Shown: positions 27,404 to 36,730 of the stretch, piece by piece
How the letters are laid out: the number at the start of each line of letters is the position of its first letter
Numbering within the stretch: position 1 is the first letter of the stretch
Source: Sphingopyxis sp. PAMC25046
GTDB lineage: Bacteria > Pseudomonadota > Alphaproteobacteria > Sphingomonadales > Sphingomonadaceae
Assembly: GCF_004795895.1 (NCBI RefSeq)
Contig: NZ_CP039250.1
Span: forward strand, 3,596,001 to 3,660,000
Reading direction: 5' to 3'
Length of the DNA: 64,000 nucleotides
Position numbers and translations under genes: made by a program
Notes under the pieces: model-generated
What the model was told of the DNA's origin: nothing
Databases searched by the model: none
Seen by the model: the letters and a program-made list of their open reading frames with translations, nothing else

Positions 27404-30117
27404 GTCTTTATCTCCTGCTGCGCCGGGGCGGCGGGCCGAATCGATGCCCACCAGTTCGCGATCTCCTGCCGCGCCATATCGTGCGCGGCAAGCAGCTGCG
27501 GCCAGCCGGGCTCGCCGCACTGGCTTGCCACCAACTGCCGCGCCGCCGCCGTCGGCGGCTCGCCTTCGGGCGCCGTGAGGCGCAACATGACGAGCATGCG
27601 CGCAAGCAGTCCGTGCGCGTCGATTACTTCGGGCGGCACAAGCCCCGCAGCCTTCATGCACGCGAGCGCCGCCGCGATACTCGGGTCGTGGCACCGACCG
27701 CTCGCAAGCTGCGACACCTGCATCGCGAATTCGAGGTCGACGAGACCGCCCGGCCCGCCCTTGACGTCGAGCGCCCCTCTAGGCGGTTTGTGCGCGGCGA
27801 TCTTGTCGCGCATTTCGGCGGCGTCGGCAGCCAGTTTTGCGAGGTTGCGCGGAGCTGCGAGCAGGTCGGCGATGATGCGCTCGACCTCGCGCTTCGTGGC
27901 GTCCGAACCATAGACCGGCCGCGCACGGAGCAGCGCCATATGCTCCCACGTCCACGCCTCCTCGCGCTGATAGCGCTCGAAGCTGTCGAGTGTCACGACG
28001 AGCGGCCCCTGCGCGCCCTGCGGCCGGAGGCGCGTGTCGACGTCGTAGAGCTTTCCGGCGGCGGTCGGCACCGACATCGCCGCGGTCAGACGCTGCGCGA
28101 GGCGATTGTAATAGGTGGTCGCGCCGAGCGAACGCGGCCCGTCCGATTCGGCGAGATGATCGCCGGTGAAGAGATAGATGAGGTCGAGGTCCGACGCGTG
28201 CGTCAGCGCCCTGCCCCCGAGGCGCCCGAGCGCCAGGACGACAAGCTCGCTGTCCGCGATGCGGCCATGCGCCGCGACGAATTCGGCGACCGTCGCATCG
28301 GCGAGCACCTGCAACGCCGCCTCGGCGAGTTCGGAATAGCCGCACGCGATGGCGAGCGGGTCATTCGCGCCGGCGATCAGCTGCACGCCATAGGCAAAGC
28401 GCCGCTCGCCGACGCGGTCGCGCACGCGGTCGAGCAGCCGCTCATAGTCGAGCCCGGCCAACCCCGGCGCCCATTCGGCGAGCAGGCCGGCCTTCGTCGC
28501 CGGCGCCTCGAACGCGCGCTTGTCGATCAACCCCTCGATCAACTCGACCCGCGCGCCAAGCGCGTCGGCCAGCGTCGGGGCGAGCGACAGGGTGCGCGTT
28601 GCGATCCGGGCGAGTTCGGGCTGCGCCGCGAGGAGGTGAAAGAAGCCCACCGCGCTCGGCAGCCCGCCAACAAGTTTGTCGAAACGGAGCAATGTCGCTT
28701 GCGGATCGGGGGCAGCGCCCAAAGCCTTGACCAGTTCGGGCAGCACCGTCTCGAGCGCGCCCTGCGCTGCGGGGCTGCGCAGCGCGCGCAGCTTGCCGCC
28801 GCGCCATTCGGCGATCGTGCGCAGCGCGGCGTCGGGCGGATCGAAGCCTGCGGCCATCAATTCGGACGCTAGCCCACCCTCGTCGCGGGGGAGGCCCGTC
28901 GTCGCGGCACGCTCGGCGACGAGCCGGTCGTAACAGCTGCCGACGTCGGCGACGACGGGCTCGAGCGCCGCGAGCAGCGCCGCGCCGTCCGCCTCGCCAT
29001 CGAGCCGCGCGACACAATCGAGCGCCGCCGCTTGCGTCGGCAGGCTGTGCGTCTGCTGGTCCTCGACCATCTGCAGCCGATGCTCAATACGGCGAAGCGT
29101 CGCGTAATGGCCCGACAGCCGTGCCGCGACCTCGGGCTCGATCCGCCCCGCCGCCGCGAGCGCGGCGAGCGCGTCGACCGTCGCCGGCGCGCGCAGCGAC
29201 GGGTCGCGCCCGCCGTAGATGAGCTGGTGGACCTGCGCGAAAAACTCGATCTCGCGAATCCCGCCGCGACCGCGCTTCAAATCGAAGCCCGGGCCGAACG
29301 CCTGCCCCTGCGCGAAATGGTCGCGGATGCGGTCGCTCATCGCGCCGATTTCCTTGAGTTGCCGGAAATCGAGGCTGCGGCGCCAGATGAAGGGCTGGAT
29401 TGCGGCGAGGAAATCCTCACCGAGCGCGCGATCGCCCGCCGAGGCGCGCGAACGGATAAACGCCGCCTGCTCCCACGCCAGCGCCTCGGATTCATAATAG
29501 GAAATCGCCGCGCTTTCGGGGAGCACGATCGGCGTCACCTCGGGATGCGGACGCAGGCGCAGGTCGACGCGCAGCACATGGCCGTCGGCGGTGCGCGCTG
29601 ACAATATCTCGACCATGCGCCGCGCAATCCGCACCGCGGCCTCGTCGGGGTCGTCGCGCGAACGGCGCGGCAGCGTTTCGGGGTCGAAGATCAGGATCGG
29701 ATCGATGTCCGACGAATAATTGAGTTCGTGACTGCCGAGCTTGCCCAGCGCGATTACCGCCAGCCCGCGCGGTTCCTCATCGGGCACGCGTTCGGCAAAG
29801 GCGGCGGCGAGCGCGGCATCGCATGCCGCATCGGCGAAATCGGACAAGAGCCGCGTCGTCGTCGCGACATCATGCTCGCCCGACAGGTCGCCGAGCGCAA
29901 GCAGCAGCGCCATCCGCCCGCGCCATTGCCGCAGCACGCGCATGATGTCCTCGCCCGCCGGCGGCGGCGCGACGTCGGCCAGCGCCGCGTCGGTTCCGTC
30001 CGCAAGGAAGCGCGTCACATCATCGGGATTGAGCTCGGCGAGCCGTGCGAGGAAAGGCGCGTTGGCTGTGAGCCGGTCAAGCGCGGACTGGCGCGCGAAA
30101 GCGTCTGGTGCGGTCAT
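27400..30117 (-). CDS. glnE: Bifunctional glutamine synthetase adenylyltransferase/deadenylase
   Basis: Controls glutamine synthetase by adding or removing AMP on a tyrosine. About 905 residues, slightly shorter than the 946 of E. coli. Two nucleotidyltransferase domains are visible: the first with LGKLGSHELNYSSDIDPILIFD near residue 130 and the second with LGRLGGRALTHASDLDLIYLF near 635. GRGGIREIEFFAQ and GGPGGLVDLEF mark the regions after each. ATG at 30117 is taken; one TTG lies directly upstream in frame. First gene of a tight unit with bcp and DUF455. Confidence 0.96.
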   Translation of the reverse strand: MTAPDAFARQSALDRLTANAPFLARLAELNPDDVTRFLADGTDAALADVAPPPAGEDIMRVLRQWRGRMALLLALGDLSGEHDVATTTRLLSDFADAACDAALAAAFAERVPDEEPRGLAVIALGKLGSHELNYSSDIDPILIFDPETLPRRSRDDPDEAAVRIARRMVEILSARTADGHVLRVDLRLRPHPEVTPIVLPESAAISYYESEALAWEQAAFIRSRASAGDRALGEDFLAAIQPFIWRRSLDFRQLKEIGAMSDRIRDHFAQGQAFGPGFDLKRGRGGIREIEFFAQVHQLIYGGRDPSLRAPATVDALAALAAAGRIEPEVAARLSGHYATLRRIEHRLQMVEDQQTHSLPTQAAALDCVARLDGEADGAALLAALEPVVADVGSCYDRLVAERAATTGLPRDEGGLASELMAAGFDPPDAALRTIAEWRGGKLRALRSPAAQGALETVLPELVKALGAAPDPQATLLRFDKLVGGLPSAVGFFHLLAAQPELARIATRTLSLAPTLADALGARVELIEGLIDKRAFEAPATKAGLLAEWAPGLAGLDYERLLDRVRDRVGERRFAYGVQLIAGANDPLAIACGYSELAEAALQVLADATVAEFVAAHGRIADSELVVLALGRLGGRALTHASDLDLIYLFTGDHLAESDGPRSLGATTYYNRLAQRLTAAMSVPTAAGKLYDVDTRLRPQGAQGPLVVTLDSFERYQREEAWTWEHMALLRARPVYGSDATKREVERIIADLLAAPRNLAKLAADAAEMRDKIAAHKPPRGALDVKGGPGGLVDLEFAMQVSQLASGRCHDPSIAAALACMKAAGLVPPEVIDAHGLLARMLVMLRLTAPEGEPPTAAARQLVASQCGEPGWPQLLAAHDMARQEIANWWASIRPAAPAQQEIKT

Positions 30118-30169
30118 CAACCGCCGCTATCGCGCGCCGCCTTGGCGGTATCAACCCCTCGCCCGATAT

Positions 30170-30964
30170 TCAGGCCGGGATCGTGCTTTCGTCGAAGAAC
30201 AATACCTGCGAGATCGCTGCGCGCAGCGTCGCGGGCTGGTACGGTTTGGTGAGCAGGAAGGCGGGTTCGGGCCGGTCGCCGGTGAGCAGCCGTTCGGGAA
30301 AGGCGGTAACGAAGATGACCGGCACTTTGAGGTCGGTCAGGATTTCCTGCACCGCCTCGATCCCCGAGCTGTTGTCGGCGAGCTGGATGTCGGCGAGCAC
30401 GAGGCCCGGCTGGTGTTTCTGCGCCTCGTCGACCGCCTCGCGGTGCGTCGTCGCGACGGCGACGACGTCATGGCCCAAGTCGCGGACGATCATTTCGATG
30501 TCCATCGCGATGATCGGTTCGTCCTCGATGATCAGGATGCGCGCGCGCGTCTGGCGATCGATCTCGTCGGTCGCGTCGGCGATCAGCGAGCGCACCGCCT
30601 CGGCATCGCGGCCGATGATACGCCCGGTGTCCTCGGCGCTGAAGCCCTCGACCGCGGTGAGCAGCAGCGCCTGCCGCGCCAGCGAGGGAATGCGGCGGAG
30701 CCGCGCGTCGGCGATCGCGATGTCGGTCAGCGCCCCGGCGTCGTTCGCGGCCGCCTGTTCGGCCATCAATCCGAAATTGTCGTGCACCATCCGGTAAAGC
30801 TGGATGCGCAGGTCGGCACCGGTATCGATCGCGCCCGGATCGGCCACCAGCGTTTCGAGCAGCCGGGCGACCAGCGCATCGCCATTCTGCTGGCTTCCGG
30901 AAATGGACCGGCCATAACGCCGCAGATAGGGAAGATGCGGCGCAACCGACTGACCCAATGACAT
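30170..30964 (-). CDS. phyR: PhyR response regulator (general stress response anti-anti-sigma factor)
   Basis: 264 residues. The N-terminal half is the sigma-factor-like EcfG mimic (LPYLRRYGRSISGSQQNGDALVARLLETL, then LPSLARQALLL-type and GFSAEDTGRIIG sigma-4-like helices). The C-terminal half is a receiver domain with IIEDEP (149-), phospho-acceptor Asp192 in LADIQLAD, FVTAFPE and TKPYQ. When phosphorylated, PhyR binds NepR and frees the sigma factor EcfG. nepR is divergent, 208 bp away; no ecfG follows in this window. Confidence 0.96.
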   Translation of the reverse strand: MSLGQSVAPHLPYLRRYGRSISGSQQNGDALVARLLETLVADPGAIDTGADLRIQLYRMVHDNFGLMAEQAAANDAGALTDIAIADARLRRIPSLARQALLLTAVEGFSAEDTGRIIGRDAEAVRSLIADATDEIDRQTRARILIIEDEPIIAMDIEMIVRDLGHDVVAVATTHREAVDEAQKHQPGLVLADIQLADNSSGIEAVQEILTDLKVPVIFVTAFPERLLTGDRPEPAFLLTKPYQPATLRAAISQVLFFDESTIPA

Positions 30965-31063
30965 ATTTTACCTCCTGATAGTCCCAAAATCGGCGGCCGA
31001 CGCGTCCGGAAAAGGGACAATCCCCATGCCTCCCCGTCACCATCCGATATATTTCAACCTTTG

Positions 31064-31090
31064 GGAACGATTTACCGCTAAAATAGTTTC
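31064..31090. promoter_or_regulatory. Overlapping divergent EcfG-type promoters for nepR and phyR
   Basis: Plus strand: GGAAC (31064) - N16 - AGTT, close to the EcfG consensus GGAAC-N16/17-CGTT. Minus strand: GAAAC (31090-31086) - N16 - CGTT, with a perfect -10 and one mismatch in -35. The two share the same bases, so one 27-bp element could fire both ways. Leaders would be about 75-100 nt. Confidence 0.6.
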
Positions 31091-31172
31091 ATGGCCAAGG
31101 AACAAACGCGCCATTGCGCTTTGGTGTATGCGCGGTTAGCAAAAGGCCCCATGTTCAGCGGATGCTTCGATA

Positions 31173-31343
31173 ATGTCGTCTAAAACCGGTTCGCAACGCA
31201 GCGAAGCCTCCGGAAAGGACGCGGTCAAAAAACCTTCCGCCAAGGGGCAGGACGTTAATGGCGCCCTGCGCCGCGCCTATGAATCGACCGTCGATGAGTC
31301 GATCCCCCAAAACTTGCTGGATTTGCTGAGCAAACTCGATTGA
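31173..31343 (+). CDS. nepR: NepR-type anti-sigma factor of the general stress response
   Basis: Small protein of 56 residues that should bind and inactivate the ECF sigma factor EcfG until PhyR-P titrates it. The N-terminus is charged and disordered (SSKTGSQRSEASGKD). The C-terminal core LRRAYESTVDESIPQNLLDLL then SKLD matches the NepR helix pattern. It is divergent from phyR. The stop lies 3 bp from the tgt stop on the other strand. The usual downstream ecfG is missing here. Confidence 0.88.
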   Translation: MSSKTGSQRSEASGKDAVKKPSAKGQDVNGALRRAYESTVDESIPQNLLDLLSKLD

Positions 31344-31346
31344 TTT

Positions 31347-32471
31347 TCAGCGCCGGTAGCGCGCGTCGAAGCCCTGCTGGAACGCCGCGAAAGTCCCCGC
31401 AGCGATCGCGTCGCGCATGCCCTGCATCAAATCCTGGTAATAATGCAGATTATGCTGCGTCATCAGCATCGCGCCGAGCATCTCGCCCGAACGGACGAGG
31501 TGGTGCAGATAGGCGCGCGACCAGGTCGTGCAGACCGGGCAATGACAATCGGCGTCGAGCGGCGCCTGTTCCTCGGCGAATTTCGCGTTGCGGATGTTGA
31601 TCGGGCCGTCGCGCGTAAAGGCCTGCCCGTTGCGTCCCGAGCGTGTCGGCAGCACGCAATCGAACATGTCGACCCCGCGCGCGACCGCGCCGACCAGATC
31701 GTCGGGCTTGCCGACCCCCATCAGATAGCGCGGCCTGTCGGCGGGAAGCTGGCCCGGCGCATAGTCGAGCACGCCGAACATCGCCTCTTGCCCCTCACCC
31801 ACCGCCAGCCCGCCGATCGCATAGCCGTCGAAGCCGATGTCGGCGAGCGCCGCGGCCGAGCGCGCGCGGAGCTTTTCGTCGAGCGAGCCCTGCTGGATGC
31901 CGAACAGCGCCGACCGGGCCGCATGCTCCTCGCCCGCATCGAACCCGGCCCGGCTGCGCGCGGCCCAGCGCATCGAGCGTTCCATGCTCGCCTCGGCGCG
32001 CTTCGCGTCGACGCCGCTGGGCGGGCATTCGTCGAATGCCATCACGATGTCGCTGCCAAGCAGGCGCTGAATCTCCATCGAGCGTTCAGGTGTGAGCATG
32101 TGGCGCGAGCCGTCGAGATGGCTCTTGAACGCGACCCCCTCTTCGCTCTGCTTGGTCAGCGCCGACAGGCTCATCACCTGATAGCCGCCGCTGTCGGTCA
32201 GGATCGGCCGGTCCCAACCCATGAAGTTATGGAGGCCGCCCAGCCGCGCCATCCGCTCGGCGGTCGGGCGCAGCATCAAATGATAGGTGTTGCCGAGGAT
32301 GATGTCGGCGCCGGTGGCACGCACCTCGGCGGGACGCATCGCCTTCACCGTCGCAGCGGTGCCGACGGGCATGAAGGCGGGGGTGCGAATCTCGCCGCGC
32401 TGCATGCGGATCACACCGGTGCGAGCGGCGCCGTCGGTCGCGCTGATCTGAAAAGCGAATCTGTCGGCCAT
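31347..32471 (-). CDS. tgt: tRNA-guanine transglycosylase
   Basis: Exchanges G34 of tRNA(His, Asn, Asp, Tyr) for preQ1 in queuosine synthesis. 374 residues, normal. Motifs: [38 protein letters not shown] (active-site Asp), FDECPPSG, and the zinc ligands CHCPVC near residue 305 with a downstream His. queA, the next enzyme of the pathway, is also in this window at 44684, so the two are not in one operon here. Confidence 0.97.
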   Translation of the reverse strand: MADRFAFQISATDGAARTGVIRMQRGEIRTPAFMPVGTAATVKAMRPAEVRATGADIILGNTYHLMLRPTAERMARLGGLHNFMGWDRPILTDSGGYQVMSLSALTKQSEEGVAFKSHLDGSRHMLTPERSMEIQRLLGSDIVMAFDECPPSGVDAKRAEASMERSMRWAARSRAGFDAGEEHAARSALFGIQQGSLDEKLRARSAAALADIGFDGYAIGGLAVGEGQEAMFGVLDYAPGQLPADRPRYLMGVGKPDDLVGAVARGVDMFDCVLPTRSGRNGQAFTRDGPINIRNAKFAEEQAPLDADCHCPVCTTWSRAYLHHLVRSGEMLGAMLMTQHNLHYYQDLMQGMRDAIAAGTFAAFQQGFDARYRR

Positions 32472-32517
32472 GGCGCGCGCCTATGGCGAGCGCCGCGCCA
32501 AAAGTCGAGGGCGGCGA

Positions 32518-33006
32518 CTAATCGCGCGCCTCTTCGCTTGAGGGTTCCTCTTCGGCCGCCTTGGCCTTTTCCTTCGGCTTTTCCTTTTCGAAGATCTTGA
32601 TCAGTTCCTTCTTGCGCGCGTCGGAAAGCTCCTTTTCAGCCGCCGGGAACATTTCCTCCTCTTCCTCGTCGATATGGTGGAGATAGCGGTCCTTCATCGT
32701 GCGGAAGCGCGTCAGCCAGCCGCTCGACGAAAAATCCATCTCGTATAATTCGGTGAGGAAATCCTCGATCTCCTTATGTTCGGCGACGCTGTGCTGCGCC
32801 TCGTCGCGCAGGTCGGGGTTCGCAAGCATCGTTGCATAGAGCGACATTTCTTCGGACGCCGCATGCGCTGTCACTTCGACGCGAAACGCCTCGAACAGCG
32901 CACGGCGCTCGTCGCTGTCACCATGGGTCGCGTCGATCCGGTCGAGCAGTTCGCGATGGCGGTCATGGTCGGCCTTCAGCCGCGCGAAGATCTTGGTCTC
33001 GGTCAT
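32518..33006 (-). CDS. Hemerythrin-like domain protein
   Basis: Protein of 162 residues. The iron-ligand pattern of an HHE/hemerythrin fold is visible: KADHDRHRELL, EVTAHAASEEMSLY, QHSVAEHKEIEDFL and YLHHIDEEEEEMFPAAE. A hydrophilic Lys/Glu-rich tail follows (EKEKPKEKAKAAEEEPSSEE). It may bind di-iron and oxygen or NO, or protect against nitrosative stress; a precise role cannot be given. Single gene with its own start, 60 bp from the c-di-GMP protein end. Confidence 0.88.
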   Translation of the reverse strand: MTETKIFARLKADHDRHRELLDRIDATHGDSDERRALFEAFRVEVTAHAASEEMSLYATMLANPDLRDEAQHSVAEHKEIEDFLTELYEMDFSSSGWLTRFRTMKDRYLHHIDEEEEEMFPAAEKELSDARKKELIKIFEKEKPKEKAKAAEEEPSSEEARD

Positions 33007-33066
33007 GTATGTCTCCGTCGATTGGGGTCGAAGACAGAACGGGGCAGGCGGCGACGGGTTCCGGCG

Positions 33067-35256
33067 TCAGGCCGCTTTCCAATCGCCCGTCGTCGTGAAG
33101 GTGGGCAGCGCCAGCCCGCTCGTCTGCTGCGCCGCCGCAGCGATCAGATAGGGCGAGACACGGTGGCGCGTGCACAGCCCGCCATTGCCGTCGCTGACCA
33201 TTGTCTGTTCGAACTCGATGCCCTGCTGATGCTTTGCCGAGCGGCGGACTGTCGCGGTGACGAGTTGTCCCTCGCCGAAATCGATCACGAAGCGCGTACC
33301 GACGGGCACGTCCAATATGCCCTCGATAAAGGCGCCGGTCGTCGACAGGTTGCGGATGACGACGGCATAGCGATGATTGTCGTGGATCGCCCCGACTTTG
33401 CGGAACAGCGAGAAGCGGTCGTTGCGCTGGCGCGCGGGGCCCGACGGCTTGATCGTCCACGATCCCACTTCGGCATGCTCCATCAGCTCGGCCTGCGGGA
33501 CGGGCTTGCTGTAGACATAACCCTGAACGTGGCTGACGTTCAGCTTGCGGATCAGCTCGAGCTGGTCGAGCGATTCGATACCCTCGGCCGTTGTTTCCAT
33601 CTCGAGCGCCTCGGCCAGCGCGACGATCGCGGCGATGATCGCGCCGTTGCGCGACCCGGGCACGGTGGCGTCGCGAACGAAGCTCTGGTCGATCTTGATC
33701 TTGTCGAACGGCGCCGATTGCAGATAGCCGAGCGATGAATAGCCGGTACCGAAATCGTCGAGCGCGAGGCGGACGCCCAGATCCTTCAGCGCCTTGAACA
33801 TCCGGGTTGTTTCGGCGGTGTCCCCGAGGAACACGCTTTCGGTAATTTCCAGTTCCAGCCGGTCGGGCGCGAGGCCCGACGCCTCGAGCGCGTGCGCGAC
33901 GACCTTCGGCAAATCGGCGTTCGCGAACTGGATCGGCGAGACGTTGACCGCGACGCGCATGTCCCCCGGCCAGCTCGCCGCATCCTCGCACGCGCGGCGG
34001 AGCACCCATTCGCCGAGCTTCCAGATCAGATTGGCTTCCTCGGCGATCGGAATGAACAGCGCCGGCGAGATCACGCCGCGGTCGCGGTGGGTCCAGCGGA
34101 TCAGCGCCTCCACCCCCGTCACCATGTTCGATTTGGAATTGACGACGGGCTGATAGCAAAGCGCGATTTCGCCGCGGGGCAGCGCGTCGCGCAAATCTTC
34201 CTCGAGTATGCGGCGATCCTCGGCCGCCTGATGCAAGTCGCTCGAATAGAAAGCGAAACGGCCGCGCCCGTTGCCCTTGGCCGCATAGAGCGCGAGATCG
34301 GCGTTGCGGACGAGGTCGTCGCTGCCCTGCCCGTCGAATGGCGCGATCGCGACGCCGACCGAGGCACCGATGATGCAGCGACTGCCCTCGACCGAATAGG
34401 GTTGCGACAGGCTGGCGATGATGTCGGTCGCCAGCTCGCCCAATTTACCGCGATCCTCGACGTCGGGAAGGATGATCTGGAATTCGTCGCCCCCAAGACG
34501 ACTAACCATTTCGCGGTCGCCGACGATCTTGAGCAGACGCTGCGCGACCTGCTTCAACAGCGCGTCGCCGGCCGGATGACCAAGCGTGTCGTTGACCTGC
34601 TTGAACCGATCCAGGTCGAGCAGCATGATTGCGCACGAGCGTTGCTGCTGAGCGAAGGCCGCGAGCGTCGCGTCGAGCTTTTTCGAGATGTTGAAGCGGT
34701 TGGCGAGACCGGTCAGCGAGTCATAGAGCGCGAGCCGCGACGCGTCTTCGGCCGAACGGCGCTGTTCGGTGATATCGGTGCCGCTTCCCCGGTAGCCGGT
34801 GAACTTGCCCGAACCGTCGAATTGCGGCCGGCCCGAGATAGCCCACCAGCGATCGTCGCCCTCGAACGCGCTGCGCAGCGGCAGTTCGTGGAATTTCGAT
34901 TGCTTGGTCAGCAGGAAAGGCAAGGTGCGCTGGCGCTCGCCCTGGCTGTCGACGGGCAGGAACAGATCGGTAAAGGCGGTGCCGTGCAGCGCGCCGCCGG
35001 TTCGCCCCATCAACCGCGCTACCGAATCGGTGATATAGGTCAGCCGCCCCTTGGCATCGGTCGACCAGAACCAGCCTTGGCCACTTTCTTCATAATTGCG
35101 AAGCAGCATGAGCGCGTCGTGCATGTGCAGATTCGCTGCGGCCTCGCCGCGCTGCTTGCCGATACGGGAACCGATCTTACCGAAAAAGCCGCGCTGGCCT
35201 TCTTCGGTATCCTCCTGTCCCCGGTAGCCGGAATCGATCCGCGATGGCACATCCAT
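33067..35256 (-). CDS. PAS-GGDEF-EAL protein with C-terminal PilZ domain (c-di-GMP turnover)
   Basis: Protein of 729 residues, predicted cytosolic. A PAS domain (about 50-165) is followed by GGDEF (residues 255-259 in SRLGGDEFQ) and EAL (383-385 in VEALIRWTH, with LALDDFGTGYSSLGY and KIDQSFVRD). Both catalytic signatures are intact, so it may make and/or degrade c-di-GMP. The inhibitory RxxD site just before GGDEF appears absent. The C-terminal 130 residues carry a PilZ-like NxSxxG motif (IRNLSTTGAFIEG); an RxxxR partner is not clear. It is divergent from the first PilZ-HTH gene next to the fimbrial cluster, which suggests local c-di-GMP control of fimbriae. Confidence 0.92.
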   Translation of the reverse strand: MDVPSRIDSGYRGQEDTEEGQRGFFGKIGSRIGKQRGEAAANLHMHDALMLLRNYEESGQGWFWSTDAKGRLTYITDSVARLMGRTGGALHGTAFTDLFLPVDSQGERQRTLPFLLTKQSKFHELPLRSAFEGDDRWWAISGRPQFDGSGKFTGYRGSGTDITEQRRSAEDASRLALYDSLTGLANRFNISKKLDATLAAFAQQQRSCAIMLLDLDRFKQVNDTLGHPAGDALLKQVAQRLLKIVGDREMVSRLGGDEFQIILPDVEDRGKLGELATDIIASLSQPYSVEGSRCIIGASVGVAIAPFDGQGSDDLVRNADLALYAAKGNGRGRFAFYSSDLHQAAEDRRILEEDLRDALPRGEIALCYQPVVNSKSNMVTGVEALIRWTHRDRGVISPALFIPIAEEANLIWKLGEWVLRRACEDAASWPGDMRVAVNVSPIQFANADLPKVVAHALEASGLAPDRLELEITESVFLGDTAETTRMFKALKDLGVRLALDDFGTGYSSLGYLQSAPFDKIKIDQSFVRDATVPGSRNGAIIAAIVALAEALEMETTAEGIESLDQLELIRKLNVSHVQGYVYSKPVPQAELMEHAEVGSWTIKPSGPARQRNDRFSLFRKVGAIHDNHRYAVVIRNLSTTGAFIEGILDVPVGTRFVIDFGEGQLVTATVRRSAKHQQGIEFEQTMVSDGNGGLCTRHRVSPYLIAAAAQQTSGLALPTFTTTGDWKAA

Positions 35257-35473
35257 CCAACAAACTCTTTATCTGAACCCCACTGCCCAGCCGCTATGCG
35301 CGGCAACAGATTGCGATACAGTAAATATCCAAGGGTCTGCCCCAAAGCGAAACATCAAAGGAATTTGAGGGTGATCGCACCCTCCTCTCGCGCCGCGGTG
35401 ACTTTCGCGCAATCCGTCCTATTAACCTTCCCGCGAAGCCAAATGTTAATATCGGTCTCGCGATGGATTGCCC

Positions 35474-36142
35474 ATGGCAATGACCGTCTATCTGAACGAA
35501 GTTCCGCGATACGCTGGCAAGGGCCGCGCATCGCGCCGGCAACTGCGATTGCCGCTGCACGGGTCGAAGGCGACGGGCGCCGAGATCGAGGCGCTGGTCC
35601 ATAATATTTCGGCGACTGGGATGCTGGTCGAAAGCGGCGCGCAGCTGGAAATCGGCGAGGTGATCGAGGTCAATTTGCCACACAGCGGGAAGATGGCGAC
35701 GAAAGTCATCTGGACCAGCGGCCGCCTCGCCGGATGCCAGTTCGAAATGCCGATTTCGCCCGCGACGCTGAGCGCCGCACAGCTCCGCGGCGTTACCGCC
35801 GAATCCGAGCCTGATACGGCCGAAAATCGCCCGGCATCGTCCGCCGAGAGTTTTGGAACCCGACTGCTGCGGTTGCGCACCGCAAAGGGTTTGACGCAGG
35901 GGCAGCTCGCCGCGCGGCTGGGCGTCAGCGAACCGTCAATCTCGGCGTGGGAACTCGACAAGGCCCGGCCCAAGGCCGGCCGGGTGGAAGTGCTGGCGAA
36001 TGAGCTCGGCGTCGAGATTCACGAGCTTCTCGGGCTGGAAGAGACCGAAAGCCTGCGCGATCTGGTCGCCCGGGCAAAGGAGCAGATTGCGAAGGCCGCA
36101 GGCGTCGCACCTGCCAATATCAAGCTGACTATCGAGATTTAG
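35474..36142 (+). CDS. PilZ-HTH fusion regulator 1 (candidate c-di-GMP-dependent transcription factor)
   Basis: Protein of 222 residues with three parts. Residues about 18-105: PilZ domain with RxxxR (RRQLR, 21-25) and NxSxxG (NISATG, 44-49), the known c-di-GMP contacts. Residues about 128-188: XRE-type helix-turn-helix (LLRLRTAKGLTQGQLAARLG, then SEPSISAWE). Residues 195-222: a tail AKEQIAKAAGVAPANIKLTIEI shared with the paralogue at 43176. A TTG at 35468 and ATG at 35480 are alternative starts. It lies at the downstream end of the fimbrial cluster, convergent with it and divergent from the GGDEF-EAL-PilZ gene. Confidence 0.88.
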   Translation: MAMTVYLNEVPRYAGKGRASRRQLRLPLHGSKATGAEIEALVHNISATGMLVESGAQLEIGEVIEVNLPHSGKMATKVIWTSGRLAGCQFEMPISPATLSAAQLRGVTAESEPDTAENRPASSAESFGTRLLRLRTAKGLTQGQLAARLGVSEPSISAWELDKARPKAGRVEVLANELGVEIHELLGLEETESLRDLVARAKEQIAKAAGVAPANIKLTIEI

Positions 36143-36199
36143 CCCGCAGCACGGCGACCACGCCCCCGTAATAGCTTCGATAATTCAGGACGCATCGCG

Positions 36200-36613
36200 T
36201 CAGGTCGGAATGATCCGCAATTCGAAGCGATCGGTATCGAAACCCTGTTCGCCCGGGACAGCCGCAATCGGCCGCTCCCTGATCCGCGGTCCCGTCGCGC
36301 GGCTGAGCACGGCCTGGCCCGAGCCGTTAAGAATGATCTCGTCGCTCCCCGCGATGATCCGGGTTCCTTCCAGCGAGCCCGGCGCGTAATTGATCACCAG
36401 ATCATAGCCCGTCGGCGCGTTGCAATATTCGCGGAAGGTTCCGAGCGACACGGCGTTACCGCTGATGACACCGAATCCGGTCGCCTGGTGCTGCACCTTG
36501 CACTGCACAGCCACCGTCAGGCGGAGGTTGAAACCGAACGACGCCGCCATGGCAGTCGTCGGCGCCGCAACGAGCACGACACTCGCAAGGCCGAGCGAGA
36601 ATTTCCTGATCAT
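36200..36613 (-). CDS. Small secreted fimbrial-type subunit (SCPU-like)
   Basis: Exported protein of 137 residues. Signal peptide MIRKFSLGLASVVLVAAPTTAMA; the mature chain is beta-rich with two cysteines (QCKVQ and EYCNAP) placed as in spore-coat-U/fimbrial subunits. Ends FELRIIPT. It is transcribed in the same direction as the chaperone-usher genes but separated by 117 bp from the preceding 305-residue gene, so it may have its own promoter. Likely a minor pilin or a related secreted protein. Confidence 0.65.
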   Translation of the reverse strand: MIRKFSLGLASVVLVAAPTTAMAASFGFNLRLTVAVQCKVQHQATGFGVISGNAVSLGTFREYCNAPTGYDLVINYAPGSLEGTRIIAGSDEIILNGSGQAVLSRATGPRIRERPIAAVPGEQGFDTDRFELRIIPT

Positions 36614-36730
36614 CCGTAACCTTTCCGCCAGTAGGCCGAAGCTTTGGATGATTATCTAGGCTCGCGAATCTAACATTCAGTTAAGGGGCGTCAGAAAATT
36701 GACAATCGAGGCCGGGCGAAGCAGGCCGCG

